Below, piece by piece: positions 24,866 through 33,250 of a DNA stretch of 56,486 nucleotides (its first letter is position 1; each line of letters opens with the position of its first letter). A model generated the notes under the pieces. It saw only the letters and a program-made list of their open reading frames with translations. It was not told the DNA's origin and searched no databases. Source of the DNA: JAPLJU01 sp036725345 (lineage in GTDB: Bacteria; Desulfobacterota; Syntrophia; Syntrophales; UBA2192); contig DAIMEJ010000018.1 in the NCBI GenBank assembly GCA_036725345.1, forward strand, positions 1 through 56,486. The letters are read 5' to 3'. A program made the position numbers and the translations under genes.

Positions 24866-25005
24866 TTTTTCGCCGGCAGGAAAAAGGTTGAATAAATCGC
24901 AAAAATCTGCGATATAGCCGCGGAATCGTCCGGCTCCCTCGGCAGTCAGCGGGTTCGTGAGCTGGATTTTTATATAGCCATTCAATTCTGGAGGTTTTTC
25001 GGAAC

Positions 25006-25185
25006 ATGTCATACACAATTACGGATGAATGTATCGCCTGCGGCAGCTGTGAGGAAGAATGCCCGGTCAAGGCCATCAGTGAGGGTGAGGAAAAATACGT
25101 GATCGATCCGGAACTCTGCACGGATTGTGGCTCCTGTGCCGATGTCTGCCCCGTGGAGGCGATTCTTCCCGGGGAAGAAAAGTAA
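25006..25185 (+). CDS. 2[4Fe-4S] ferredoxin
   Basis: This 59-residue ferredoxin is short but unmistakable. The first cluster motif is CIACGSCEEECP (residues 9-20) and the second CTDCGSCADVCP (38-49), each a C-x2-C-x2-C-x3-C-P. It is a small, acidic, low-potential cytosolic electron carrier typical of anaerobes. TGGAGG precedes the ATG by about 11 bases. It may donate electrons to IspH or take part in hydrogen/formate or acyl-CoA metabolism; nothing here decides which. Confidence 0.95.
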   Translation: MSYTITDECIACGSCEEECPVKAISEGEEKYVIDPELCTDCGSCADVCPVEAILPGEEK

Positions 25186-25288
25186 GCATCGGCCCTTCAG
25201 GGAATCGCAAGGGGAATCCGTTGACCCTCCAGGGGGAGATCGAGATTCCCCTTCTTTATATGGACAAACCGTCCGGGTGGCGTCTCCC

Positions 25289-25930
25289 ATGGGACTCTTC
25301 ATCACCTTTGAAGGCATTGAAGGCTGCGGCAAGACAACGCAGGTGAGGTTTGCCGCTGAATATCTTCGCAAAAAGGGCATCGCGCCGGTTGTGACCCAGG
25401 AGCCGGGCGGAACGCCGCTTTCCGATTCGATCCGGCGGATATTGCTGAACAGGGGGGGCTTCCGGATCGGAGCGAACGCGGAGGTTCTTCTTTTCGCGGC
25501 GGCCAGGGCGCAGCATGTGGAGGAGATCATTCTCCCTGCGCTGAAGGATAACAGGGTGGTCCTCTGTGACCGGTTCTCCGATGCGACCATTGTCTATCAG
25601 GGCTATGGCAGGGGGATCGAAATCGATGCCGTCAGGCGCGTCATCGACTTTGCCGCCCGTTCCCTGACCCCTGATTTGACCCTTCTCTTTGATGTCCCCG
25701 TGGAGCTGGGTCTGGAAAGAGCCCTGAGAAGAATCTCGAAAAAAAAGGGACCGGCACCCGAGGACCGCTTTGAGCAGGAGGGCCGGGAGTTTCACCGGAA
25801 AATCCGCCAGGGTTATCTGGATCTCGCGGGGCAGGAACCGGGCCGATTCCGGGTTCTGGATGGGTCTCGGAAAATCGAGGAGGTCCACCGGGACGTCTGT
25901 GCCCTCATCGACGCAGCGCTCAAGAGGTGA
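25289..25930 (+). CDS. tmk: Thymidylate kinase
   Basis: The 213-residue dTMP kinase phosphorylates dTMP to dTDP for DNA synthesis. It has a P-loop FEGIEGCGKTTQ, the DR(Y/F) site seen as LCDRFSDATIVYQGYGRG, and EPGGTPLSD binding dTMP, with the lid near KKKGPAPEDRFEQEG. The ATG at 25289 gives the family start MGLFITFEGIEG; the longer upstream frame overlaps the ferredoxin gene and is not conserved sequence. The next gene begins 4 bases after the stop. The run tmk-holB-ricT-metG is a conserved bacterial gene order. Confidence 0.95.
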   Translation: MGLFITFEGIEGCGKTTQVRFAAEYLRKKGIAPVVTQEPGGTPLSDSIRRILLNRGGFRIGANAEVLLFAAARAQHVEEIILPALKDNRVVLCDRFSDATIVYQGYGRGIEIDAVRRVIDFAARSLTPDLTLLFDVPVELGLERALRRISKKKGPAPEDRFEQEGREFHRKIRQGYLDLAGQEPGRFRVLDGSRKIEEVHRDVCALIDAALKR

Positions 25931-25934
25931 TGCC

Positions 25935-26906
25935 GTGTCCTTTGAGGGTATTTACGGCCAGGATAAGCAGATCGCCATCCTCAGGCGATCGATGGAGAAA
26001 GGACGAATTCCCCATGCCTTCCTGTTCCACGGCATGAGGGGGGTCGGGAAAAGGACGACGGCCACGGCCTTCGCAAAAGCCCTCCTTTGCGAACGGGGGA
26101 GTGCCTGCGGCCTCTGTTCAGCCTGCCGGAAGGTCGAAAGCGGAAACCACCCCGACGCCGTCGTCATCAAGCCGCAGGGACAGTTCATCAAGATCGACGA
26201 TATTCGCGATCTCCGCAACCAGATGAGGTTCAGGCCCCTCGAGGGGCCCAGACGGATTTTCATTCTCGTCGATGCGGAACGGATGAACATCGCCTCCGCG
26301 AATTCTCTTCTTAAAACACTGGAGGAGCCGTCCCCCGTCAATGTTCTCGTTCTGGTCAGTTCGCGACCCTACCAGCTGCCCATGACGATCCTCTCCCGGT
26401 GCCAGAAGCTTCGATTCCATCCGATACCCGCCGACGTTGTGGCCCGTTACCTCGGGGAGAAGGTCGGCCTCGACGGGGAGACGGCGGCCGCCCTGGCGGC
26501 CTCCTCGGGGGGGAGCATCGGCAGGGCCCTGGAGATGCACGGGGAATCCTATCTCGTGCGGAGAAAGCAGTTCATTGAAAAAATCTGCGAAGGCTTCTCG
26601 GACCCCCTGAAGGGGATCATCTTCGCCGGCGATTTCGGCAAGGACAGGAAGGAGATCCAGCTGCGGTTCGAGATCCTGAAAAGCTGGTATCGGGACCTCA
26701 TGGTCTACAAGGAAACAGGGGAGACGAAAAAACTCGTCCACCGGGACTTTGCAGAGGCCGTCGAGTCGATGGCCGCGGGCATGACGCCCTCCGACATCCT
26801 CAGGGCCCTTGAAACCGTTGAGTGGGCCTACCTGGCCCTGGAGAAGAACGCGAATAAACAGTTGACTTTGGAAGCGATGGCTTTTAAATTATCCGGGCAG
26901 GCATAA
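25935..26906 (+). CDS. holB: DNA polymerase III delta prime subunit
   Basis: The 323-residue clamp-loader subunit is of the DnaX/HolB type. It reads GIYGQDKQIAILRRSMEKGR, HAFLFHGMRGVGKRTTA (P-loop-like), the zinc cluster CGLCSACRKVESGNHPD, then ANSLLKTLEEPSPVNVLVLV and LPMTILSRCQKLRFHP with the SRC arginine finger. The first zinc Cys lies just before CGLC. The GTG start at 25935 is chosen because AGAGGTGA lies just upstream and it matches the family N-terminus (SFEGIYGQ). It loads the beta clamp together with delta and DnaX. Confidence 0.92.
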   Translation: MSFEGIYGQDKQIAILRRSMEKGRIPHAFLFHGMRGVGKRTTATAFAKALLCERGSACGLCSACRKVESGNHPDAVVIKPQGQFIKIDDIRDLRNQMRFRPLEGPRRIFILVDAERMNIASANSLLKTLEEPSPVNVLVLVSSRPYQLPMTILSRCQKLRFHPIPADVVARYLGEKVGLDGETAAALAASSGGSIGRALEMHGESYLVRRKQFIEKICEGFSDPLKGIIFAGDFGKDRKEIQLRFEILKSWYRDLMVYKETGETKKLVHRDFAEAVESMAAGMTPSDILRALETVEWAYLALEKNANKQLTLEAMAFKLSGQA

Positions 26907-26980
26907 CCTTTTGAAATCATTCAATCCTGCCTGTGAGGTGCGGCCGGGATCCCGGGTGCCCGCAAGGAGTTCGACCACCG

Positions 26981-27811
26981 TTGAAAAATATCGTCAGTGT
27001 CAAGGTTGAAAAGGAGGGGAAGGTCTTCAGCTTCAGCGCGGGTGACATTCCCCTGAAAAAGAACGAGCGGGTCATTGTCCACACCGACAACGGTCTTTCC
27101 ATGGGTCTGGTCGTGTCGGAGGTGAAATCCGTCCCCCTTCACAAGCTGCCTACGGATCTGAAGAACATCGTCCGGAAGGCCACGGAGGAGGACATCCGGT
27201 CCAGTGAATCGAACCGCGGTCTCGAGGAAGAGGCCTTTGAATTTTGTTTCGGGAAGATCCGGGAACGGGGGCTTCCCATGAACCTGGTCGAGGTGGAAAG
27301 CAATTTCGACCGGAGCAAGCTGATTTTCTATTTCACCGCCGACAACCGGGTGGACTTCCGGGAGCTCGTAAAGGATCTCGTCCAGCGGTTCAAAACAAGA
27401 ATCGAGCTGCGGCAGATCGGTGCCCGGAATGAATCCCGGATATTCGGCGGACTCGGCATCTGCGGGAGAAAGATCTGCTGCACGAATTTTCTCTACAATC
27501 TGGACCGCGTCTCCATCAAGATGGCCAAGGAGCAGAACATGCCCCTCAACCCCGAAAAGATATCGGGGCTCTGCGGCAGGCTCATGTGCTGCCTGGCCTT
27601 TGAGTTTGATGCCTATCTGGATATGAAACGCGGCATGCCGAAGTGCGGCAAGCGAATCACGACCCCCGAGGGCACGGGGAAGGTAAGCCGTCAGAATATC
27701 CTGAAAGGGACGATCTCCGTGGAACTGGAAGGGGGCAAGGAAGTGGAAATGGATATGAAGAAGATGAAGGGCCTCCAGCTCCAGGACAACGTCGTGCACC
27801 CCAAAAAGTAA
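26981..27811 (+). CDS. ricT: PSP1 domain protein (RicT/YaaT family)
   Basis: This 276-residue protein has the PSP1 C-terminal domain: EVESNFDRSKLIFYFTADNR then VDFRELVKDL, QIGARNESRIFGGLGICGRK followed by ICC, and GLCGRLMCCLAFE. The paired CGRKICC and CGRLMCC cysteines are the metal or Fe-S ligands of RicT. In Bacillus the RicA-RicF-RicT complex binds Fe-S clusters and modulates RNase Y; RicA/RicF are not seen here. The TTG start at 26981 has AAGGAG 11 bases upstream. The gene keeps its usual place between holB and metG. Confidence 0.9.
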   Translation: MKNIVSVKVEKEGKVFSFSAGDIPLKKNERVIVHTDNGLSMGLVVSEVKSVPLHKLPTDLKNIVRKATEEDIRSSESNRGLEEEAFEFCFGKIRERGLPMNLVEVESNFDRSKLIFYFTADNRVDFRELVKDLVQRFKTRIELRQIGARNESRIFGGLGICGRKICCTNFLYNLDRVSIKMAKEQNMPLNPEKISGLCGRLMCCLAFEFDAYLDMKRGMPKCGKRITTPEGTGKVSRQNILKGTISVELEGGKEVEMDMKKMKGLQLQDNVVHPKK

Positions 27812-27885
27812 AGTGTGTCGCCGGCGCCCTGTCGGGAACCTTCGATGGACAGCGCCCCGGGCAGCCCGGTGAAAGGAGCCTCTCC

Positions 27886-29796
27886 GTGAAGAGTGACAGT
27901 CGGGAAAAAGTCTTCTACGTGACGACACCCATCTATTACGTCAACGCGTCCCCGCACATCGGGCACGCCTACACGACCATCGTCGCCGACGTCATGGCCC
28001 GGTTCTACCGCATGGCCGGTTACGACGTCTTCTTCATGACGGGCACCGACGAGCACGGCGACAAGATCGCGGAGGCGGCGAAAAAGTCGAACGAGACCCC
28101 CAAGGCCTTCACCGACCGAATCAGCGCCCAGTTCCGAAACCTGTGGCCCCAGCTCAGCGTGACCAACGATTACTTCATCCGGACGACGGACGAAAACCAC
28201 GTGCGAACCGTTCAGTACATCCTCCAGAAAGTGTATGATGCCGGGGACATCTATTTCGGAAAATACGGCGGCCATTACTGTGTCGGCTGCGAGCGCTTCT
28301 ACACGGAGACGGAACTCGTCGACGGCAAGTGCCCCGACCACCAGACGGTCCCCGAATTTCGCGAGGAGAGCAACTATTTTTTCCGGATGAGCAAGTACCA
28401 GGACTGGCTCGTCCGGTACATCAGGGACAACCCCGAATTCATCCGCCCCGAGCGCTACCGCAACGAGGTCCTCGCCTTCCTGCAGCAGCCGCTGGAGGAC
28501 CTCTGCATCTCGCGCCCCAAGTCCCGGCTCACCTGGGGGATCGAGATCCCCTGGGACAAGGACTACGTGACCTACGTCTGGTTCGACGCGCTCATCAATT
28601 ACGTCACGGGCGTCGGTTATCCCGGCGGGAAAGAGTTCGACAAATACTGGACCGCCTCGGAGCACCTGATCGCCAAGGACATCGTCAAGCCCCACGGGAT
28701 CTACTGGCCGACGATGCTCAAGGCCGCCGGCATCCCCCCTTACAGGAACCTCGACGTCCACGGATACTGGAACGTGGATCAGAGCAAAATGTCCAAGAGC
28801 CTGGGAAACGTCGTCCGGCCGCTGGACCTCAAGGACAAGTACGGTCTCGACGCCTTCCGGTACTTTCTCCTTCGCGACATGGTCTTCGGACTCGATTCGA
28901 GCTTCAGCGAGGAGGCCCTCGTACAGAGGATCAACGCCGACCTGGCCAACGATCTCGGGAACCTGGTGAGCCGCGTGGTCGCCATGGCCGTGAAGTATTT
29001 CAAGGGGAAGGTCCCCGAGGCCGGGACGCCGGAAGAGACCGATCGGAAGATCACCGACGGGGCCCTCAAGACCTTCAAAGACTTCGACGTCTCCTTCCGG
29101 GAGCTGACCTTCCACAAGAGCCTTATCGCCCTCTGGGAGTACATCAACGTGGCCAACAAGTACATCGTCGAGACGGAGCCCTGGACGCTGGCGAAGGATC
29201 CGGCGAAAGGATCGCGCCTGGGAACGGTGATCTACAATCTCCTGGAGTCGCTCCGGTTTGTGGCCTACCTGATCGCCCCCTTCATGCCCGGCACGACGAG
29301 AAAGATTCTCGATCAGATCGGCCTGAAAGACATGAAAGAACTCCGGTTCGAAGACCTCAACAGGTGGGGAGGACTCAAGCCCGGGAGCACCGTGGTCCGC
29401 GGCGAGGTACTCTTCCCGAGGGTTGAATACAGGAAAGAGGAGGAGGCGCCCGTGAAGACGTTCGAAAGCCTGCCGGATATCCCTTATGATGAATTTCAGA
29501 AGATCGACCTTCGCGCGGCGAAGATCCTGGAAGCCGAAGCCGTTCCAAAGTCGGCGAAACTCGTGAAGCTCAAAATTGACTGCGGCGAGGTGCGCACCAT
29601 CGTGGCGGGGATCCTCCAGGACTACAAGCCCGAGGAACTCGTGGGTAAAAGCATCGTCGTCGTTGTGAACCTGAAGCCCACAAAACTCATGGGCGTCGAA
29701 TCGCGCGGAATGCTGCTGGCGACCGATGCCCTGAAGGGGGGTCTGTCCCTGGTGATGTTTGACAAAGAGACCGACCCCGGTGCGAAGGTAAGATGA
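27886..29796 (+). CDS. metG: Methionyl-tRNA synthetase
   Basis: The 636-residue MetRS charges tRNA-Met. HIGH (24-27) and KMSKS (near residue 300) form the class I ATP site. The zinc-knuckle region CVGCERFYTETELVDGKC has three cysteines, so the metal site may differ from the four-Cys type. The C-terminal 105 residues are a Trbp111-like tRNA-binding domain (IDLRAAKILEAEAVPKSAKL, VVVVNLKPTKLMGVESRGM). The GTG at 27886 has GAAAGGAG 7 bases upstream and gives the usual short N-terminus before FYVTTPIYYVN. Confidence 0.96.
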   Translation: MKSDSREKVFYVTTPIYYVNASPHIGHAYTTIVADVMARFYRMAGYDVFFMTGTDEHGDKIAEAAKKSNETPKAFTDRISAQFRNLWPQLSVTNDYFIRTTDENHVRTVQYILQKVYDAGDIYFGKYGGHYCVGCERFYTETELVDGKCPDHQTVPEFREESNYFFRMSKYQDWLVRYIRDNPEFIRPERYRNEVLAFLQQPLEDLCISRPKSRLTWGIEIPWDKDYVTYVWFDALINYVTGVGYPGGKEFDKYWTASEHLIAKDIVKPHGIYWPTMLKAAGIPPYRNLDVHGYWNVDQSKMSKSLGNVVRPLDLKDKYGLDAFRYFLLRDMVFGLDSSFSEEALVQRINADLANDLGNLVSRVVAMAVKYFKGKVPEAGTPEETDRKITDGALKTFKDFDVSFRELTFHKSLIALWEYINVANKYIVETEPWTLAKDPAKGSRLGTVIYNLLESLRFVAYLIAPFMPGTTRKILDQIGLKDMKELRFEDLNRWGGLKPGSTVVRGEVLFPRVEYRKEEEAPVKTFESLPDIPYDEFQKIDLRAAKILEAEAVPKSAKLVKLKIDCGEVRTIVAGILQDYKPEELVGKSIVVVVNLKPTKLMGVESRGMLLATDALKGGLSLVMFDKETDPGAKVR

Positions 29797-29937
29797 ACGG
29801 CGCACACAGCGGCCGGTATCGCCGGCGGGCCGGGGAAGACACCCCGCGGGCGATCAGGCGAACCGCGCACAGGCATCATGCCACGTGAACATCGGGTGGC
29901 CGGGTCCACCCTCAAAAAATAAACGGAGGTTCCTCGA

Positions 29938-30348
29938 ATGAAATTAGCGAACTACTTTGACAAGATGAAAGGATTCGGTATTCTTTCAACGGCGGATTCA
30001 AACGGGAAAGTCAATGCCTCGGCGATCTCGAAACCCTTTGTCGTCGATGAGGGGACGGTGGCCTTCGTCATGCCGGGCAATCTCACCCACAAGAATCTGC
30101 AGTCCAACCCTCACGCGGCATATTATTTTCTCGAGAAAAGCGACAAATACGATGGTCTGCGGCTCCACCTGACCAAAATCAAGGAATCGCAGAATATGGC
30201 GGCCATCGAGGAAATCAGGTTAAAGCGCTACCCCATTTTCACCACGAAGTACGACAACGCCTCCAAGTACGCCGTTTATTTCAAGGTGGACAAAGTCCTG
30301 CCTCTCGTGGCCTCCGGTGTGCTCAAGCGCGGCGTCAGGCAGCCATAG
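29938..30348 (+). CDS. Pyridoxamine 5'-phosphate oxidase-fold protein
   Basis: The 136-residue protein has the split-barrel flavin-binding fold of the PNPOx family: FGILSTADSNGKVNASAISK, then a strand pair ending VAFVMPGN and HKNLQSNPHAAYYFLEK. It is shorter than true PdxH and lacks its C-terminal signature, so a general FMN- or F420-type oxidoreductase is more likely than vitamin B6 synthesis. CGGAGG precedes the ATG by 8 bases. It is a single gene between metG and the CoA-transferase. Confidence 0.8.
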   Translation: MKLANYFDKMKGFGILSTADSNGKVNASAISKPFVVDEGTVAFVMPGNLTHKNLQSNPHAAYYFLEKSDKYDGLRLHLTKIKESQNMAAIEEIRLKRYPIFTTKYDNASKYAVYFKVDKVLPLVASGVLKRGVRQP

Positions 30349-30506
30349 ACCATGCCTCCGAACCGGGCGGGGGAGGTCTGGAAGTCAGGCCGCGGAGAGT
30401 CCAGGGCCGGGCGGCGGCCCGGGCCCTCGGGCGGAATGACGCCGGTATGTCTTCCAGCAACCGGTGCGCTTGTCCGAGGCCATGCTAAAAAAGAAAACGA
30501 ACTGTC

Positions 30507-32417
30507 ATGAAAACGCTCGAAGACTGGGAAAAACAGTATCCTGAAAAATTTGCCTCCGAGGAGCAGGTGTTTGCGAACATCCATCGGGGGGACACCATTT
30601 TTATCGGTTCAGCCTGCGCCGAGCCCCAGTACCTCGTCCAGGGTCTCATCCGTTATGTCCAGTCCCACCCGAAGGCCTTTTTCGACGCTGAAGTGCTCAG
30701 CATCTGGTCTCTCGGCGTGGCCCCCTATGCCACGGAGAAGTTCAAGGAAAACTTCCGCCACAATTCCTTCTTCATCGGAGACAGCACCCGCAATGCCGTC
30801 AACCAGGGGCTCGCCGACTACACGCCCGTCTTTTTGTCCCAGGTTCCCGAAATCTTCCGCCGGGGTCTCGAGCGCGTGGACGTGGCGCTCATACAGACAT
30901 CACCGCCCGACGAGCGCGGCTACATGAGCGTGGGGGTCAGCGTGGACATCGTGATGGCCGCCGTGGAGGCGGCCGGCATCGTGGTGGCACAGGTCAACCG
31001 GCACATGCCCCGGGTCCACGGCGACACCTTCATCCACATGGGAGACGTGGATTACGTGGTACCCCATGACGAACCGATCCTGGAGTACTCGACGGAGGCG
31101 GACACGGATATCACCCGCCGGATCGGCGAATACGTGGCCAAGCTCGTCGAGGACGGCGACACGATCCAGGTGGGTTACGGCTCCATCCCGAACGCCGTTG
31201 TCGCTAACCTGAAGGGGAAGAAACATCTCGGGGTGCACACGGAGCTGCTGAGCGACGGCATCGTCGATCTGATCAAAAAAGGTGTCATCGACAACACCCG
31301 CAAGACCGTCAACCGGGGAAAGACCGTGGCCACATTCTGCATGGGGAAAAAGTCCACCTACGAGTTTATTCACGACAATCCGGCCGTCAGTTTCCAGCGG
31401 ATCGACTACACGAACAATCCGTTTCTCATCGCCCAGCACGACAACATGGTCGCTATCAACTCCGCCCTTGAAATCGACCTCACGGGGCAGGTCACGGCCG
31501 AATCCATCGGCAGGACCTTCCACAGCGGCATGGGCGGCCAGGCCGACTTCATGCGCGGCGCCGTACGGTCCCGGGGCGGGAAGCCCATCCTGACGATTCA
31601 ATCCACCGCCCACAACGGCACCGTCTCGCGGATCGTTCCGACCCTCAGCCAGGGCGCGGGAGCGACGCTGACCCGCGGAGACGTCCATTACGTCGTGACG
31701 GAATACGGCATCGCCTACCTCCACGGCAAGAACATCCGGGAGCGGGCCATGGCGCTCATCGCCGTCGCCCACCCGAAATTCAGGGAATGGCTCGTCGAGG
31801 AGGCGAAGAAGGCGGGCTTCGTCTACCCGAATCAGGCGATCATGCCCGGCGAAAAGGGAAGATACCCGGAAGAACTGGAGACCTACCGCAAAACCAAGAC
31901 CGGCATGGATATCTTTCTGCGGCCCATCAAGATATCCGATGAACACCTGGAAAAGGATTTTCTCCATCGCCTCTCCGACCGCAGTCTTTACCTGCGATTT
32001 ATCTCGAAGCGCCAGGACATGCCCCACGACAGGCTCCAGGAGCTCGTCGTCATCGACTACACGCAGGAGATGGCGATCGTGGCCGTCGTCGACGAAGGCC
32101 AGAAGGGACACGAGAAATTCGTCGGCGTGGGACGCTACTACATTTACCCCGACCGGCAGAGCGCCGAGATTGCTTTTGCCGTGCGGGACGACTATCAAAA
32201 CAGGGGCATCGGGCAGGAACTCCTCTCCTATCTCACCTACCTGGCCAAGCGGCAGGGGCTGCTGGGTTTCACGGCGGAAGTCCTGGCCGCCAACGAGCCC
32301 ATGCTTCACGTCTTCGAGAAGGGGGGCTTCGAGATGCAGAGGCGGACCATCGCCGGGCTCGTGGAACTGAAGATGATGTTCAAGCAGGAAGGGGCTGCGC
32401 GGCCCCAGAAACCGTAG
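30507..32417 (+). CDS. Acetyl-CoA hydrolase/CoA-transferase fused to GNAT acetyltransferase
   Basis: This is a 636-residue fusion. Residues 1 to about 430 are a family I CoA-transferase/acetyl-CoA hydrolase of the 4-hydroxybutyrate CoA-transferase branch: VALIQTSPPDERGYMSVGVS, IQVGYGSIPNAVVANLKGKK, GRTFHSGMGGQADFMRGA, and VVTEYGIAYLHGKNIRERAM. Residues from about 460 to 625 are a GNAT domain (LRFISKRQ, AEIAFAVRDDYQNRGIGQEL, a Q-x-x-G-I-G acetyl-CoA loop). The same architecture is known from several Deltaproteobacteria. It probably moves CoA between acyl groups and may acetylate a protein or metabolite. The ADP-forming acyl-CoA synthetase nearby fits acyl-CoA energy metabolism. Confidence 0.88.
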   Translation: MKTLEDWEKQYPEKFASEEQVFANIHRGDTIFIGSACAEPQYLVQGLIRYVQSHPKAFFDAEVLSIWSLGVAPYATEKFKENFRHNSFFIGDSTRNAVNQGLADYTPVFLSQVPEIFRRGLERVDVALIQTSPPDERGYMSVGVSVDIVMAAVEAAGIVVAQVNRHMPRVHGDTFIHMGDVDYVVPHDEPILEYSTEADTDITRRIGEYVAKLVEDGDTIQVGYGSIPNAVVANLKGKKHLGVHTELLSDGIVDLIKKGVIDNTRKTVNRGKTVATFCMGKKSTYEFIHDNPAVSFQRIDYTNNPFLIAQHDNMVAINSALEIDLTGQVTAESIGRTFHSGMGGQADFMRGAVRSRGGKPILTIQSTAHNGTVSRIVPTLSQGAGATLTRGDVHYVVTEYGIAYLHGKNIRERAMALIAVAHPKFREWLVEEAKKAGFVYPNQAIMPGEKGRYPEELETYRKTKTGMDIFLRPIKISDEHLEKDFLHRLSDRSLYLRFISKRQDMPHDRLQELVVIDYTQEMAIVAVVDEGQKGHEKFVGVGRYYIYPDRQSAEIAFAVRDDYQNRGIGQELLSYLTYLAKRQGLLGFTAEVLAANEPMLHVFEKGGFEMQRRTIAGLVELKMMFKQEGAARPQKP

Positions 32418-32533
32418 GCATGAAACGTGGATTCCCCCGGGCTTCCGGTTGAAGAGAATCCACGCGAATAAACATTTCACCGGGGGAACCGCCCGCAGGG
32501 CGATTCCCGCCGAACGAACAGGGAGGCAGCTCA

Positions 32534-33238
32534 ATGGACGAAATATCCTATAGTCGGTCCCTTGACAAGCGGATCGAGGAACAGGTCAAACGATGGCAGG
32601 CGGACCAGAAGAAAAAGTACAAAAAGCCGATACGGCCCGTCATCACTATCTCCCGGCTTCCCGGCGCCATGGCGGGCGAACTGGCCGGCAAACTGGCCAA
32701 GGACCTGGACATCGATCTCTTTGATCAGGAAATCGTGGAGAAGATCGCCGAGAGTGCCGACAAGAGCAAGCGGGTTGTTGAATCCCTCGACGAGCAGGAC
32801 CGCGGCATCCTCGAGGAATGGATCACCGCCCTGGGAGAAAACCACATGTGGTCCTACGAATACCTCCAGCATCTCACCAATGCGGTCGGCGCCATCGGGG
32901 CCCACGGGCATGCCGTCATCGTCGGCAGGGGGGCCAGCTTCATCCTGCCCAGGGAGGTGTGCCTGCGCGTGCTCGTGGTCGCACCGCTGCTGGTCAGGAT
33001 CAAGAACGTCATGATCAAATTCAAAGTCTCCGACAAAGAGGCGTCACGGCAGGTGATGAGACTGGATGCGGAGCGCAAGGCCTTCATCCAGAAATACTTC
33101 CATGCCGACATGATGGATCCGACGAATTACGATCTCGTCATCAACACGCACAATATCGACATCGATCTGGCGGCCAGGCTCATCAAGGAAACGTTCAATT
33201 CGCGTCACTGGTACGACTATTCCGCCAAGAAGAAGTAG
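32534..33238 (+). CDS. Cytidylate kinase-like protein
   Basis: The 234-residue protein belongs to the cytidylate-kinase-like family: an N-terminal VITISRLPGAMAGELAGKLA P-loop-like segment, IDLFDQEIVEKIAESADKSK, an interior HAVIVGRGASFILP, LRVLVVAPLLVRI, and a NYDLVINTHNIDID end. It lacks the classical G-x4-GK[ST] loop (the equivalent is GAMAGEL), so kinase activity is uncertain. These proteins often sit beside acyl-CoA synthetase genes. This one is followed 12 bases later by the ADP-forming synthetase, suggesting a regulatory or accessory role. Confidence 0.8.
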   Translation: MDEISYSRSLDKRIEEQVKRWQADQKKKYKKPIRPVITISRLPGAMAGELAGKLAKDLDIDLFDQEIVEKIAESADKSKRVVESLDEQDRGILEEWITALGENHMWSYEYLQHLTNAVGAIGAHGHAVIVGRGASFILPREVCLRVLVVAPLLVRIKNVMIKFKVSDKEASRQVMRLDAERKAFIQKYFHADMMDPTNYDLVINTHNIDIDLAARLIKETFNSRHWYDYSAKKK

Positions 33239-33250
33239 GGAACAATCGTG

